From Promethearchaeota archaeon (GTDB taxonomy: Archaea > Asgardarchaeota > Lokiarchaeia > Sigyniarchaeales > SOKP01), in assembly GCA_030603385.1 (NCBI GenBank), contig JAUVXW010000038.1, positions 1 through 41,299 of the forward strand: a stretch of 41,299 nt of DNA, read 5' to 3'. A program made the translations under genes and the position numbers. Shown here in pieces: positions 24,683-32,933 of the stretch; position 1 is the first letter of the stretch, and each line of letters begins with the position of its first letter. Under the pieces are notes generated by a model that saw nothing but the letters and a program-made list of their open reading frames with translations, had not been told where the DNA came from and searched no databases.

Positions 24683-25264
24683 ATGGAGAGAGAGTTATCC
24701 GAAAGAGAATTTAGGGAATTTATTGAAGTTGGATTATCAAATGCGGGATATTTCTCGTGTGTCATCCAATATAAAAGCAGAGATGCAATAGCCTGGTATA
24801 CGGCTCTAAGAATAGGAGAAATAATTTCAAACTATTATAAAGCAAAAATGAGCGAAGTAGTAAAGATACATTTAAACCTTCAAGTAATTAAAGTTATAGA
24901 TAAGATAAACGAGATGATGAAAAATGACGTATTACTTATAACTGTTGACAATAAAAATATTAAACCTTTAAGTCAATACCTAATCACGGAATTGCTTATT
25001 AAAAAGAAGAATCTAATCTTCATTTCAAAACGAGAAAATCCCCTAAGCAAACCATTTAAGGAAATCACTAATGTAGTTATAGATGTATACACTTTAAGCC
25101 AGAATAAAATAAACTGTATAATTAACATAAATGAAATCGGTGATAGAGGATTTAAACTAACACTTCCTAACAGATCACTGATTGAAAACTATCAATCTCT
25201 TCGTACAGCTTTAATAAAGGAATCCATAAGAAGACAAGTTCCAGAGCTTGAAGATCAAGAATAA
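24683..25264 (+). CDS. Hypothetical alpha/beta protein
   Basis: 193 residues. Segments VLLITVDNKNIKPLSQYL, KNLIFISKREN, NVVIDVYTL and NCIININEIGDRGF alternate strands and helices in the way of RecA-like or Rossmann proteins, but no Walker A is present in the predicted first loop. It may be a degenerate ATPase-fold protein, or another fold. A TATA-like CATAAATAC lies about 50 bp upstream. First gene after the tRNA; convergent with the gene at 25342. Confidence 0.5.
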   Translation: MERELSEREFREFIEVGLSNAGYFSCVIQYKSRDAIAWYTALRIGEIISNYYKAKMSEVVKIHLNLQVIKVIDKINEMMKNDVLLITVDNKNIKPLSQYLITELLIKKKNLIFISKRENPLSKPFKEITNVVIDVYTLSQNKINCIININEIGDRGFKLTLPNRSLIENYQSLRTALIKESIRRQVPELEDQE

Positions 25265-25341
25265 ATAATATTTTTTTAGTGTAAAGATTCTTAGACTTCC
25301 TCTGAAAATTAGAGTAAACCCATATGAATTTTAACTCGTTG

Positions 25342-26043
25342 TTAAATAAGTTCAAAAAATTCGCTTATGAGAGAGAACATTTTTGTGCGGGTGGCTTCTA
25401 AAAATGTTATTGCGTCACGTTCATCATCTTTTAACCTAAAAGATACGCTTTTCCTAATTTTATGAGATATACTGGGATTAATTTTAGCCCTTTGTATCAT
25501 TTCGTCAATCATCTTATCTTTTACGTCATCAGTTTCTCTAATTTTACCTAGGTCTTCTGCCCAAGACATTTTTCCTCTAAAAGACTCAATAAGATGAATG
25601 TTAAAATCTTTGCGTACTTGTTCAGAAAATCGTTCATGCTTTCCTTTTCCAACCATTCTACTTAAATCAAATAACCATTGGTACTTTTTATTTGTGAAAA
25701 CTTGATGGTTTAAAAGAAAATCATACATATGAGGATCTTTGTTCTTTAAATTCTTCATCTTTTGCCATTCTAATCTGTTTTCAAAAGAACTTCTCTTTTC
25801 ATATATGGGAAAATATACTGGAACATGTTCATCTTTGTACAAACATAGATATTTTTTATCCCAATATATCCGAAAGGAATGATCCAGAATATTTCGGTAT
25901 TTTTCAATTATTTCATGCGTAATGTTTTTTGCTTTTTCTGAAATGTTACCTGACTCAATGCATTTCTTATATTCTTTCATTAAATCACCTATCAGTTCTT
26001 CTGCTCGATTAAACATGGAAGTAATACTTTCAGGAATCTTCAT
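25342..26043 (-). CDS. Hypothetical helical protein
   Basis: 233 residues, highly charged and probably all-helical. Contains FRIYWDKKYLCLYKDEHVPV near residue 60 and a C-terminal SVSFRLKDDERDAITFLEAT that resembles a ribbon-helix-helix-like or wing segment (S-V-S-F-R-L-x-D-x-E), so a DNA-binding tail is possible. No catalytic motif is recognised. Same direction as the gene at 26125 with an 81-bp gap, so they may share a transcript. Confidence 0.5.
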   Translation of the reverse strand: MKIPESITSMFNRAEELIGDLMKEYKKCIESGNISEKAKNITHEIIEKYRNILDHSFRIYWDKKYLCLYKDEHVPVYFPIYEKRSSFENRLEWQKMKNLKNKDPHMYDFLLNHQVFTNKKYQWLFDLSRMVGKGKHERFSEQVRKDFNIHLIESFRGKMSWAEDLGKIRETDDVKDKMIDEMIQRAKINPSISHKIRKSVSFRLKDDERDAITFLEATRTKMFSLISEFFELI

Positions 26044-26124
26044 TAGAACATTATCGATTTTTTAATCTAAATCTCTGTCTCATATTTAATCTTCCCCTTA
26101 ATAGTAATATTATCTTGGCTAAAA

Positions 26125-26775
26125 TTAGAACTTATTTGAACTTACATATTTGACAATTCTATTAAGTTCAGCATTAGCCATTCGTTTATTTAAATCATGT
26201 ATATATCCAATAATTTTAGCATAGACACATACCACATGAATAAACTTTTCTTGTGAAAATAGGGAAAGGGTATACTGAGAATCTACTAATTCTTTACGAT
26301 ACTTACCCTTATCATATTTTTTATATTTCTTTTTGTTGATATAATCCATTAATTTATCTTTATTTTCTGTTTCTAACGTCCCGTGAGCACACTTTTGGTC
26401 TTTTTCTTCTAAAAAACCTAACTTTTCCTTCTTTAATTTCCTACCTATTTTATATATCTCCCCAATATCTCTTTTCCCCATTCGGTCAGCAAAATGTTTT
26501 TCACGTCCATGAACAACCTTAATTACATCAAAATGAGCAAATACTTTAATCTGGGGGTATTTTTCAGTACCAGAATACTTATAACCAAAGGATAAATGAA
26601 GATGGTATCGACCAGCTTTGGTTTTTCGCACAAATACTTCAGTAGGAATGATTTTGTCTTCCACCCTTATGGATTTATTATTCGAACCGATATGTTCATA
26701 TCCAAGTTCCTTAAAAAACTGATAGATACGACTCTCTTCAACCCCATAATTTTTTCGGAAATTAACTCGTACCAT
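26125..26775 (-). CDS. Hypothetical basic protein
   Basis: 216 residues, rich in Lys and Arg. The N-terminal 90 residues look like a small alpha/beta domain (GVEESRIYQFFKELGYEHIG, then KIIPTEVFVRKTKAGRYHLH, HLSFGYKY, KVFAHFDVI), with several His that might be catalytic or metal-bound. The middle is a charged linker with a run of Lys and Tyr (about 150-165). A nucleic-acid binding role is plausible from charge only. Divergent from the secreted nuclease gene at 26960. Confidence 0.5.
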   Translation of the reverse strand: MVRVNFRKNYGVEESRIYQFFKELGYEHIGSNNKSIRVEDKIIPTEVFVRKTKAGRYHLHLSFGYKYSGTEKYPQIKVFAHFDVIKVVHGREKHFADRMGKRDIGEIYKIGRKLKKEKLGFLEEKDQKCAHGTLETENKDKLMDYINKKKYKKYDKGKYRKELVDSQYTLSLFSQEKFIHVVCVYAKIIGYIHDLNKRMANAELNRIVKYVSSNKF

Positions 26776-26959
26776 CCAAATCCCTAATTTATTGTTTTAA
26801 AGAGGAATTATTATTCATTATAAGACTGCTTATAAATTTAAATTCATCTCAAGGGTAAAAAAAAAAGGAAGTAAAAAAAATAAATTGGATTAGTAATATT
26901 TATTTCCTTAGGCATCCCAAGTGTAATTAAGAATATTGGATAAATATTCGAAAAGAAAA

Positions 26960-28051
26960 ATGAGTAAAAAGGGCAATCGCTTCAATCTTGTAGTTCTTTC
27001 AATCAGTTTCATAATTATCTCATTAAATTTCTTTACGATACCTGTATATTCTTGGGAGATTGACAAGACGGGCACGGTATATAATATTGTTGACGGAGAC
27101 ACTGTTGATGTAACGTCAGTGGGAAGAATTCGCCTTGCTGACATCGATTGTCCAGAGTCGGGAGAGGCAGGGGGTGCTGCAGCGACCCAATATATTGGCT
27201 CTCTTATATATCAAAAAGAAGTCTATGTTGATGTGGATGATATAACTGGCACAGATCCCTATGGTCGTGTGGTAGCGGTGATTTATGTCTATTATGATGA
27301 TAATAATTTAAAAAATGTAAACAAGGCAATGTTGGTTGCAGGCCATGCGGAGATATGGGATTTTGATAATAATGAATTCAATCCGTATAGCTGGACCTTG
27401 TATGTTAGTTATCAATCTAATCCCCCTCCAGATCCTCCACCTCCGGATCCACCACCTCCGGATCCTCCACCTCCGGATCCTCCACCTCCAGACCCCCCAC
27501 CTCCAGATGATCCTTTACCACCTGATTATACAACCACTTATGTTGGGATTGCTGTTGGAGGTTCTCTTATCGCTGCTAGTGTTATTACTGGAACATATGC
27601 TTTCAAAAATAAGGAAAAAATAAAATCTAAGATTAGAAGCATGAAACGGTCTATGTCTAAAAATACACAGAATAGAGCAAAACCTAAACATGTAAATACT
27701 GTAAGTTCCCCAAAAACTGTGAGTCCTCAAGCTAACAAAACCCAAATAAAAGATATAACATCTAACATGAGAAATATATCTATACATGGTAAAGTAGAAA
27801 AAGTTGATGAGATTCGTGATTTTGTGAGAAAAGATGGTTCACATGGACGAGTGGGCTCTTTTATTCTTTCAGATGAGACAAAAAGTATCAGAGTTGTTCT
27901 ATGGGATAACAAATGTTCACTGCTTAATCAAAGTAATTTTGTTGTTGGGGGACAGGTCAAAATTATGAATGCCCATAGCAAGATCAATACCTTTTATGGA
28001 AAAAATGACATTGAGATTCATCTCGGTAAGTTTTCAAAATTAGAGATTTGA
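26960..28051 (+). CDS. Surface SNase-type nuclease with TM helix and OB fold
   Basis: 363 residues from ATG at 26960 (a TTG at 26936 could extend it by 8). Signal peptide about 1-31 (cleavage after VYS). SNase domain about 35-150 with D45 and D47 (VDGDTV), R58, D63 and E66 (RIRLADIDCPE) and R103 (DPYGR), matching the catalytic Asp, Arg and Glu of thermonuclease. Then six PPPPD-like repeats (about 155-187), a membrane helix (about 194-214), a basic stretch and a C-terminal OB-fold like that of RPA-type ssDNA-binding proteins (ISIHGKVEKV, VGSFILSDET, IRVVLWDN). Predicted outside nuclease, inside ssDNA binder. Such a layout would suit cutting and capture of extracellular DNA. Confidence 0.85.
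   Translation: MSKKGNRFNLVVLSISFIIISLNFFTIPVYSWEIDKTGTVYNIVDGDTVDVTSVGRIRLADIDCPESGEAGGAAATQYIGSLIYQKEVYVDVDDITGTDPYGRVVAVIYVYYDDNNLKNVNKAMLVAGHAEIWDFDNNEFNPYSWTLYVSYQSNPPPDPPPPDPPPPDPPPPDPPPPDPPPPDDPLPPDYTTTYVGIAVGGSLIAASVITGTYAFKNKEKIKSKIRSMKRSMSKNTQNRAKPKHVNTVSSPKTVSPQANKTQIKDITSNMRNISIHGKVEKVDEIRDFVRKDGSHGRVGSFILSDETKSIRVVLWDNKCSLLNQSNFVVGGQVKIMNAHSKINTFYGKNDIEIHLGKFSKLEI
27422..27515 (+). repeat. 15-bp tandem repeats encoding PPPPD
   Basis: Six tandem units of about 15 bp (typical unit CCTCCACCTCCGGAT) code for the rigid proline-rich stalk between the nuclease domain and the membrane helix. Units differ by few bases, so copy number could vary by slippage or recombination and change stalk length. 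Confidence 0.8.
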
Positions 28052-28369
28052 GAATGTGCTTACAACAGATACAGGTGCTTTGAATTTAACAGGGAATTCT
28101 TAAGAATAATATTTTATTATTCAATATTTTACTATATAAAATAGATTAGAGTAATAAAAGTTTGAATGAAAAAATCAAGAAGAAGAGGAGTAACGTTAAT
28201 TACTCCTGGGCAATGATCTATGTTTTTTGATAACCTTAAAAAACAAAACGATGTAAGAAATAGTGATCAAATTAGTGTTTGAGTTTGAGTATTTAAATTG
28301 TCTGAGATTTTATTCAATTTTTTCTTTCATAATCTGAAAAAATATTTTGATAAATCTATACACAAAAGT
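28052..28369. other. Intergenic DNA between convergent genes, no gene seen
   Basis: 318 bp of AT-rich DNA with short broken frames only. The one clear structure is the inverted repeat at 28186-28207. Confidence 0.5.
28186..28207. terminator. 8-bp inverted repeat between convergent genes
   Basis: AGGAGTAA-CGTTAA-TTACTCCT, a perfect 8-bp stem with a 6-base loop. Lies between the 3' ends of the nuclease gene and the minus-strand membrane gene, so a transcript-end hairpin serving both strands is likely. There is no T run directly after it. A protein-binding palindrome is the alternative. Confidence 0.4.
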
Positions 28370-29173
28370 TTAAAATAGGAAGTATTGTAGATAAAGGATA
28401 AAAGGATAAAGGAAGAAACATAAACTAATTAGAAACACGAGTACAGGTATGATCCAGGTTTTCGACCGGTTTTCTTGCACATTTCCTTTATTAATTGACG
28501 AGCCATTGATTTTAGCTGTCAAGTACTCTATTTCTTCCTTCCTTTCCTTTTCTTCTTCAACTATTTCTTTTATACCTAATGCTGTAATTGAAAAACCAAA
28601 AAGACCAATAAGAATACTAAATGAAATTCTAATTTTTTCTAATGAATCAATCGTAGCTGATTTAATATTTTCTACTATATCTTCCATAATTTCAGCTTCG
28701 AATAGAAATGTAAAAAGTTTTGTATTTTCACCATACTCATTTATTAAAAGTTCATAAGTATAATTAAAAGTAAAGTAATTTTCGTCATAAAGATCAATGA
28801 TATAGTATTCTGTCATAATATTCGGATTGTTTTTAAACTCAGAATGATCATTAATACCACTTCTATCTTCAATTTCTAGAGAAGTCATTATATTTTCCAT
28901 AATAAATCTATAAATTGTATTGTTTCCTTCCTCTATGCTCATTAATCCATCTTCTACCATAGTCCCAATGTACCAATCTAATGATTTTAAATTATAATGT
29001 AAACTAGAAGCTTCCCAATTCAAATCTTCACAAACATTTATTACATCTTGAAGTTCATTAATATGATGATTTTCTTTACCATATTCGTTAATGACATGAA
29101 TAGTTAACAATCCAGTTACTGGCATCAAAAGAAGAGAAATAAAAAAAATAAATAATCGATTAACGTTTATCAT
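28370..29173 (-). CDS. Membrane-anchored protein of unknown function
   Basis: 267 residues. An N-terminal hydrophobic helix (about 7-27), an extracytoplasmic-looking acidic region with several N-x-S/T sites (30-175), a second helix (about 185-205, ISFSILIGLFGFSITALGI), a charged cytoplasmic loop (EEEKERKEEIEYLTAK) and a last helix (about 240-262). No family recognised. Its ATG overlaps the stop of the preceding gene (29170-29173, ATGA), so both are made together; it probably belongs to the same envelope complex. Confidence 0.65.
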   Translation of the reverse strand: MINVNRLFIFFISLLLMPVTGLLTIHVINEYGKENHHINELQDVINVCEDLNWEASSLHYNLKSLDWYIGTMVEDGLMSIEEGNNTIYRFIMENIMTSLEIEDRSGINDHSEFKNNPNIMTEYYIIDLYDENYFTFNYTYELLINEYGENTKLFTFLFEAEIMEDIVENIKSATIDSLEKIRISFSILIGLFGFSITALGIKEIVEEEKERKEEIEYLTAKINGSSINKGNVQENRSKTWIIPVLVFLISLCFFLYPFILYLQYFLF

Positions 29174-30138
29174 ATAAGTCTATTCCTCTTCTTATAATTT
29201 AAATAAGCGATTCCAACTGAAATTATACACACTAATCCTGAGACGATAATTAAATTATAACTATTAATATTGGGTGATCCTAGAGGAGGAGGACTGCCTA
29301 GTCCTAGATAGTAGAATTGCTTATTGTTTTTATTGAAAAAAGTGACTCCATATAGATCAGAAGATTGATTATGATATTCAGCATATACAAAATATTTCTG
29401 TTTAGCCTTTCTTGAAAATATGAGAGTCGTTTTTGAAAGAGTAATATTTTGAGGTGCAAGAGAACCTTTTAGTTCTTCTAGATATGAATCTACAGGTCTA
29501 CCAAACAGAAATCTCTTTAACATCATCTTATAAATAAATTCAGAAGCAGTAAAATTCTCAACGGATAAAAAGGAGTAATTAATTAAAGCTTGTATTTCCT
29601 CATAGACTAGGGACATTTCATTAGGATTTTGAAGTATAGGGAATTTGATATTAGCATAATCAGGTTCATCACTAAAGGAATTGTTTGAAAATGCCCAAAT
29701 ATCTCTTGTAATAATCCAAGAATCCCATTCACCTCCGATTTCTTCACGAGCTTGTTTAATATTCTCTTTTTGAATTACATCAAAGGTTACATCATATAAA
29801 CATTCAACAAAGTCAAACACATCAATTGAAATATTCTGAAGAGCCTTATTATAATATTTACATTGATATAAAACTTTATCGGCATTAGGTCCAAATAACT
29901 CTGAAGGATTTGTATTGCTCCCAAAGACATCTGCCCAAATAGACTGATTATATTGATAAATCTGTGTATAATCATTTGAAGCTATTCGAGGTTGTTGCCA
30001 CCCCACAGGTGGTTCATATTCAGGTTCTTCATCTGATGGTGAGGACTTCGGCCATTCAAATAACAAAATAAAACCAATAATACCCCCAATAAAAACCCCA
30101 ATTATAATTACAATCCCAATCTGTTGCCATTTTCTCAT
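29170..30138 (-). CDS. Surface protein with N- and C-terminal membrane helices
   Basis: 322 residues. N-terminal helix about 7-27 (GIVIIIGVFIGGIIGFILLF), a large outside domain (about 35-285) containing WQQPRIASNDYTQIYQYNQS and many potential N-glycosylation sites, then a second helix (about 295-312) and a basic RNRLI end. Surface protein tethered at both ends. No catalytic motif is seen. First gene of the two-gene minus-strand operon, divergent from the membrane ATPase gene at 30284 with a 145-bp shared promoter region. Confidence 0.65.
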   Translation of the reverse strand: MRKWQQIGIVIIIGVFIGGIIGFILLFEWPKSSPSDEEPEYEPPVGWQQPRIASNDYTQIYQYNQSIWADVFGSNTNPSELFGPNADKVLYQCKYYNKALQNISIDVFDFVECLYDVTFDVIQKENIKQAREEIGGEWDSWIITRDIWAFSNNSFSDEPDYANIKFPILQNPNEMSLVYEEIQALINYSFLSVENFTASEFIYKMMLKRFLFGRPVDSYLEELKGSLAPQNITLSKTTLIFSRKAKQKYFVYAEYHNQSSDLYGVTFFNKNNKQFYYLGLGSPPPLGSPNINSYNLIIVSGLVCIISVGIAYLNYKKRNRLI

Positions 30139-30283
30139 TAAATTATCGCCAAATATAAATTACTATAAATCAAAAAACACAATCATTTTTAACATTTTCG
30201 TATAATTTTAATGATTTAGGACCGTTGTGTTATATTAAAGAATTTAGTGCTCTTTTTAATCTTTTTAATGAATAAAGAATGAT

Positions 30284-32071
30284 ATGTCTAACCTGATAGA
30301 ATTAGTATTTCTGTTTTTAGTTCTTATTTTAACGGGGTTAAGCATCATTTATTTCATAGCTCAGAAAAGAGAGAATTCACCCATCATTCTAAAATATACT
30401 ATAGTACTTCTTTTAGGGATCTCGGTTATCATTTTCATTATAAATTCATTACCCATTATAACGTCTGTTTCAGAGCCTGAAATTTCTTCTGAAAACGTAA
30501 TAATTACCAATATTCCGCTTTTTTTACTCTGCTTTTCTACTGCGTTATTTATTTATTCACTAAATATTTCCGATGATGATGTTATAGAATTGGACAAACC
30601 TTCAATCTTTAAATCAAGAAAAGGTACAATTAAAATTGGCAGAGTAATGAAAGGAGATCATAAGAAACATAAATTCTTTCTTTCACTTAAAGATCTGGAA
30701 AAGCATATGTTTATTTGCGGGGCAACAGGTACGGGAAAAACAACATTTTTACAATATCTTCTCATGAATTTTACTAAGCATCATAAAATTCCTTTTATGC
30801 TTGTTGAGTTTAAAGGAGAGTATCATTTTTTACAACGAAAAATTGAGAATTTATTAATAATAAGACCAGGAGATAATTTTTCGATAAATATCTTTAATCC
30901 AGGGAATATATCTCCAGAAGTTCATGCTGAACGAGTTTTTGATATTTTAAAGAGTGGTAAGTTTTTAGATGAAAATGCTGAGTTCAGCCCACAAATGGAA
31001 AAAGTTCTCGTTGAAATTCTAACGAAGGTATGTGGACACAAACAATTTCAGAGTTGGAAAGGGTTTTATGATTATTGTAAGGGGTATGCGAAGAATAAAA
31101 AAGATGAAATTCCAATGTTAAGTCAAACTCTTATCAGTATTACAAATAGGATTAGGCGGTTTTCCTTAGGGTCGTTAAAAGCATTATTTGATACAGATCA
31201 TAAAATTAAAATAGAAAATATTTTTGAGAGAAATATTTTAATTGATTTGAGCTCTATTATTCGTTTAGGTGGAGAGAAAGAAGATGCTCTTTTCTTTTTG
31301 AATATGCTATTAAAGTATTTATGGGATAAAAATCTCACGCGTGGAGCTTTTAATTTTAAGGGCATAAAACATGTGACTATCATCGAAGACACTCAATATT
31401 TTGCTCCAAAAGACCTTACTCGCAAAAATAAATTAACTACATATTTAGAAGATATTGCTTTGCTTCAAAGAGGTACTGGAGAATGTCTAATCTCCTTAGC
31501 AACTCATCCTGAAATAAGTCAAGAAATATTGGCAAATTGCGGCGTTTTGGTATGTTTTAAAACTCATATGGAAAAGGAATTTCTATGTAAATTATTAAAT
31601 CTTGATACAGAACATGAAGATTACCTATCAATTTTAGAGGAAGGGCAATGTTTAATTCGAGTTAATTCCATCAAGAGACCCTTTTTACTTGGCGTTCCAT
31701 TTGTTAAAAGAGATTGGTTAGAGATGTCAGAAATTAACAGAAATAATCAAGTTATTTTGGAAAATCTTGAAAATAAAAGTTTTGAGAGTGTAAAAACACC
31801 ATCCTTTAAATTTATCAAGAAATTTAAGGAAAAAAGTGCTAAAAGTATGAATAGAATAAATAATAAAATTAAAGGATTTAAGAATAAACTCAAAAAAAAG
31901 TTTAATGATAAAGAAATTGATCCATTAAGTATCCCTGATTTTGATTCTGATAAAGATTATTTAGAAAATGATATTGATACTTTTGATGAAGATGAAAAAG
32001 AGAGATTAGCATATGAGAGATTGAAAAAATACATAAATGAACTAGCCGCAGAACAGGAAAAAAGCGGTTAA
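30284..32071 (+). CDS. Membrane VirD4/HerA-like ATPase
   Basis: 595 residues. Three membrane helices at the N-terminus (about 4-26, 36-56, 76-93), then the ATPase: Walker A GATGTGKT (146-153), EFKGEYHFL after the second strand, Walker B VTIIEDTQYF, a sensor-like ECLISLATHPE, and a C-terminal charged, Lys-rich tail (about 500-595). The plan is that of type IV secretion coupling proteins (VirD4/TraD) and membrane HerA proteins, which pump DNA or protein through the membrane. No relaxase or other conjugation gene is nearby, so transfer function is not shown. Neighbouring membrane genes and the surface nuclease suggest a DNA-handling complex. Confidence 0.85.
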   Translation: MSNLIELVFLFLVLILTGLSIIYFIAQKRENSPIILKYTIVLLLGISVIIFIINSLPIITSVSEPEISSENVIITNIPLFLLCFSTALFIYSLNISDDDVIELDKPSIFKSRKGTIKIGRVMKGDHKKHKFFLSLKDLEKHMFICGATGTGKTTFLQYLLMNFTKHHKIPFMLVEFKGEYHFLQRKIENLLIIRPGDNFSINIFNPGNISPEVHAERVFDILKSGKFLDENAEFSPQMEKVLVEILTKVCGHKQFQSWKGFYDYCKGYAKNKKDEIPMLSQTLISITNRIRRFSLGSLKALFDTDHKIKIENIFERNILIDLSSIIRLGGEKEDALFFLNMLLKYLWDKNLTRGAFNFKGIKHVTIIEDTQYFAPKDLTRKNKLTTYLEDIALLQRGTGECLISLATHPEISQEILANCGVLVCFKTHMEKEFLCKLLNLDTEHEDYLSILEEGQCLIRVNSIKRPFLLGVPFVKRDWLEMSEINRNNQVILENLENKSFESVKTPSFKFIKKFKEKSAKSMNRINNKIKGFKNKLKKKFNDKEIDPLSIPDFDSDKDYLENDIDTFDEDEKERLAYERLKKYINELAAEQEKSG

Positions 32072-32097
32072 TTAATGTTTTAATCTGTATAGCTTCA

Positions 32098-32682
32098 TTA
32101 AATCATTAAACTTAGGGAAGTTCTAAATCCAACAAGGATCCAGAAGAAGAAGCCAACACCTATAAATGTCATGAACTTCAATTTAGAACGTAGTATGAAT
32201 TTATTAAAGAACATCAGATAAATTCCTATGATTATTAAGAGAAGCGAAATTAATGAGAGAGAATTTATAAAAAAAAATAAGGCCCTGAGCCCTATATTTA
32301 AGCTGTGAACATCATTTAATGAGATAGAATTGAAATCCTCCATGTAACCTAACAATATTGCTGGTTCTGGTAAAATTTCGAACAATTGAAACAATGATTT
32401 CAGGAGATCTTCAGATAAGAAGGCAAACGCGAGAATAAAGTAAATTGCCATTCCTATCCTTCCACGTTTTTTCACCAATTCTTCTTTTCCATGAACCCTC
32501 TCATCATATTCTCTTTCTCTTGCATTTATCAATAAAAGGACACTCAGAATTAGAAAGAGAGAAAAGAACAAATAATTAGCATGCTTGAAGAGGACATAAA
32601 AAAAGTTGTTAAATCCATTTAGAAAAGGGATTAGTGGTTCAAAAATTTCACTGAAATCAAATTCTGAAAGATAATCTAACAT
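32098..32682 (-). CDS. Polytopic membrane protein
   Basis: 194 residues with about four or five hydrophobic helices (around 28-52, 75-92, 128-160, 168-190). Between the first and second helix is a charged loop (NAREREYDERVHGKEELVKK). No family recognised. Its 3' end faces the end of the membrane ATPase gene (27 bp apart), so it is convergent with it. May be part of the same envelope machinery, but this rests on position only. Confidence 0.6.
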   Translation of the reverse strand: MLDYLSEFDFSEIFEPLIPFLNGFNNFFYVLFKHANYLFFSLFLILSVLLLINAREREYDERVHGKEELVKKRGRIGMAIYFILAFAFLSEDLLKSLFQLFEILPEPAILLGYMEDFNSISLNDVHSLNIGLRALFFFINSLSLISLLLIIIGIYLMFFNKFILRSKLKFMTFIGVGFFFWILVGFRTSLSLMI

Positions 32683-32933
32683 AACAACTTCAATTAATCA
32701 AAATCTATAGTTCTGCAAATTTTATTTAGGACACTAGAAAGTTCAATAATAGGTATTTAAAGTCAAATTTTTGAGATGTTGAGAGAAGTTCTATTTAGTT
32801 GATATATTCTTTTCTCTCGACTTAAACAAATGAAGGTGAAATAAGTTATCTAAAATTTTAAATATTAGAATGTAATCTTTTAGTTTAATCGTTAAAATTT
32901 TGTAAAATGTTATTTAACCGAGGGTGAAAAATT

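Noticed and set aside
27336..27623. 95-codon frame within the surface nuclease gene
   Set aside because: Out-of-frame shadow; its HLRILHLRIL pattern is the proline-repeat DNA read in another frame.
30284..32071. Conjugative element based on the VirD4-like ATPase
   Set aside because: No relaxase, VirB4, integrase or origin is visible in the window, so conjugation cannot be claimed.
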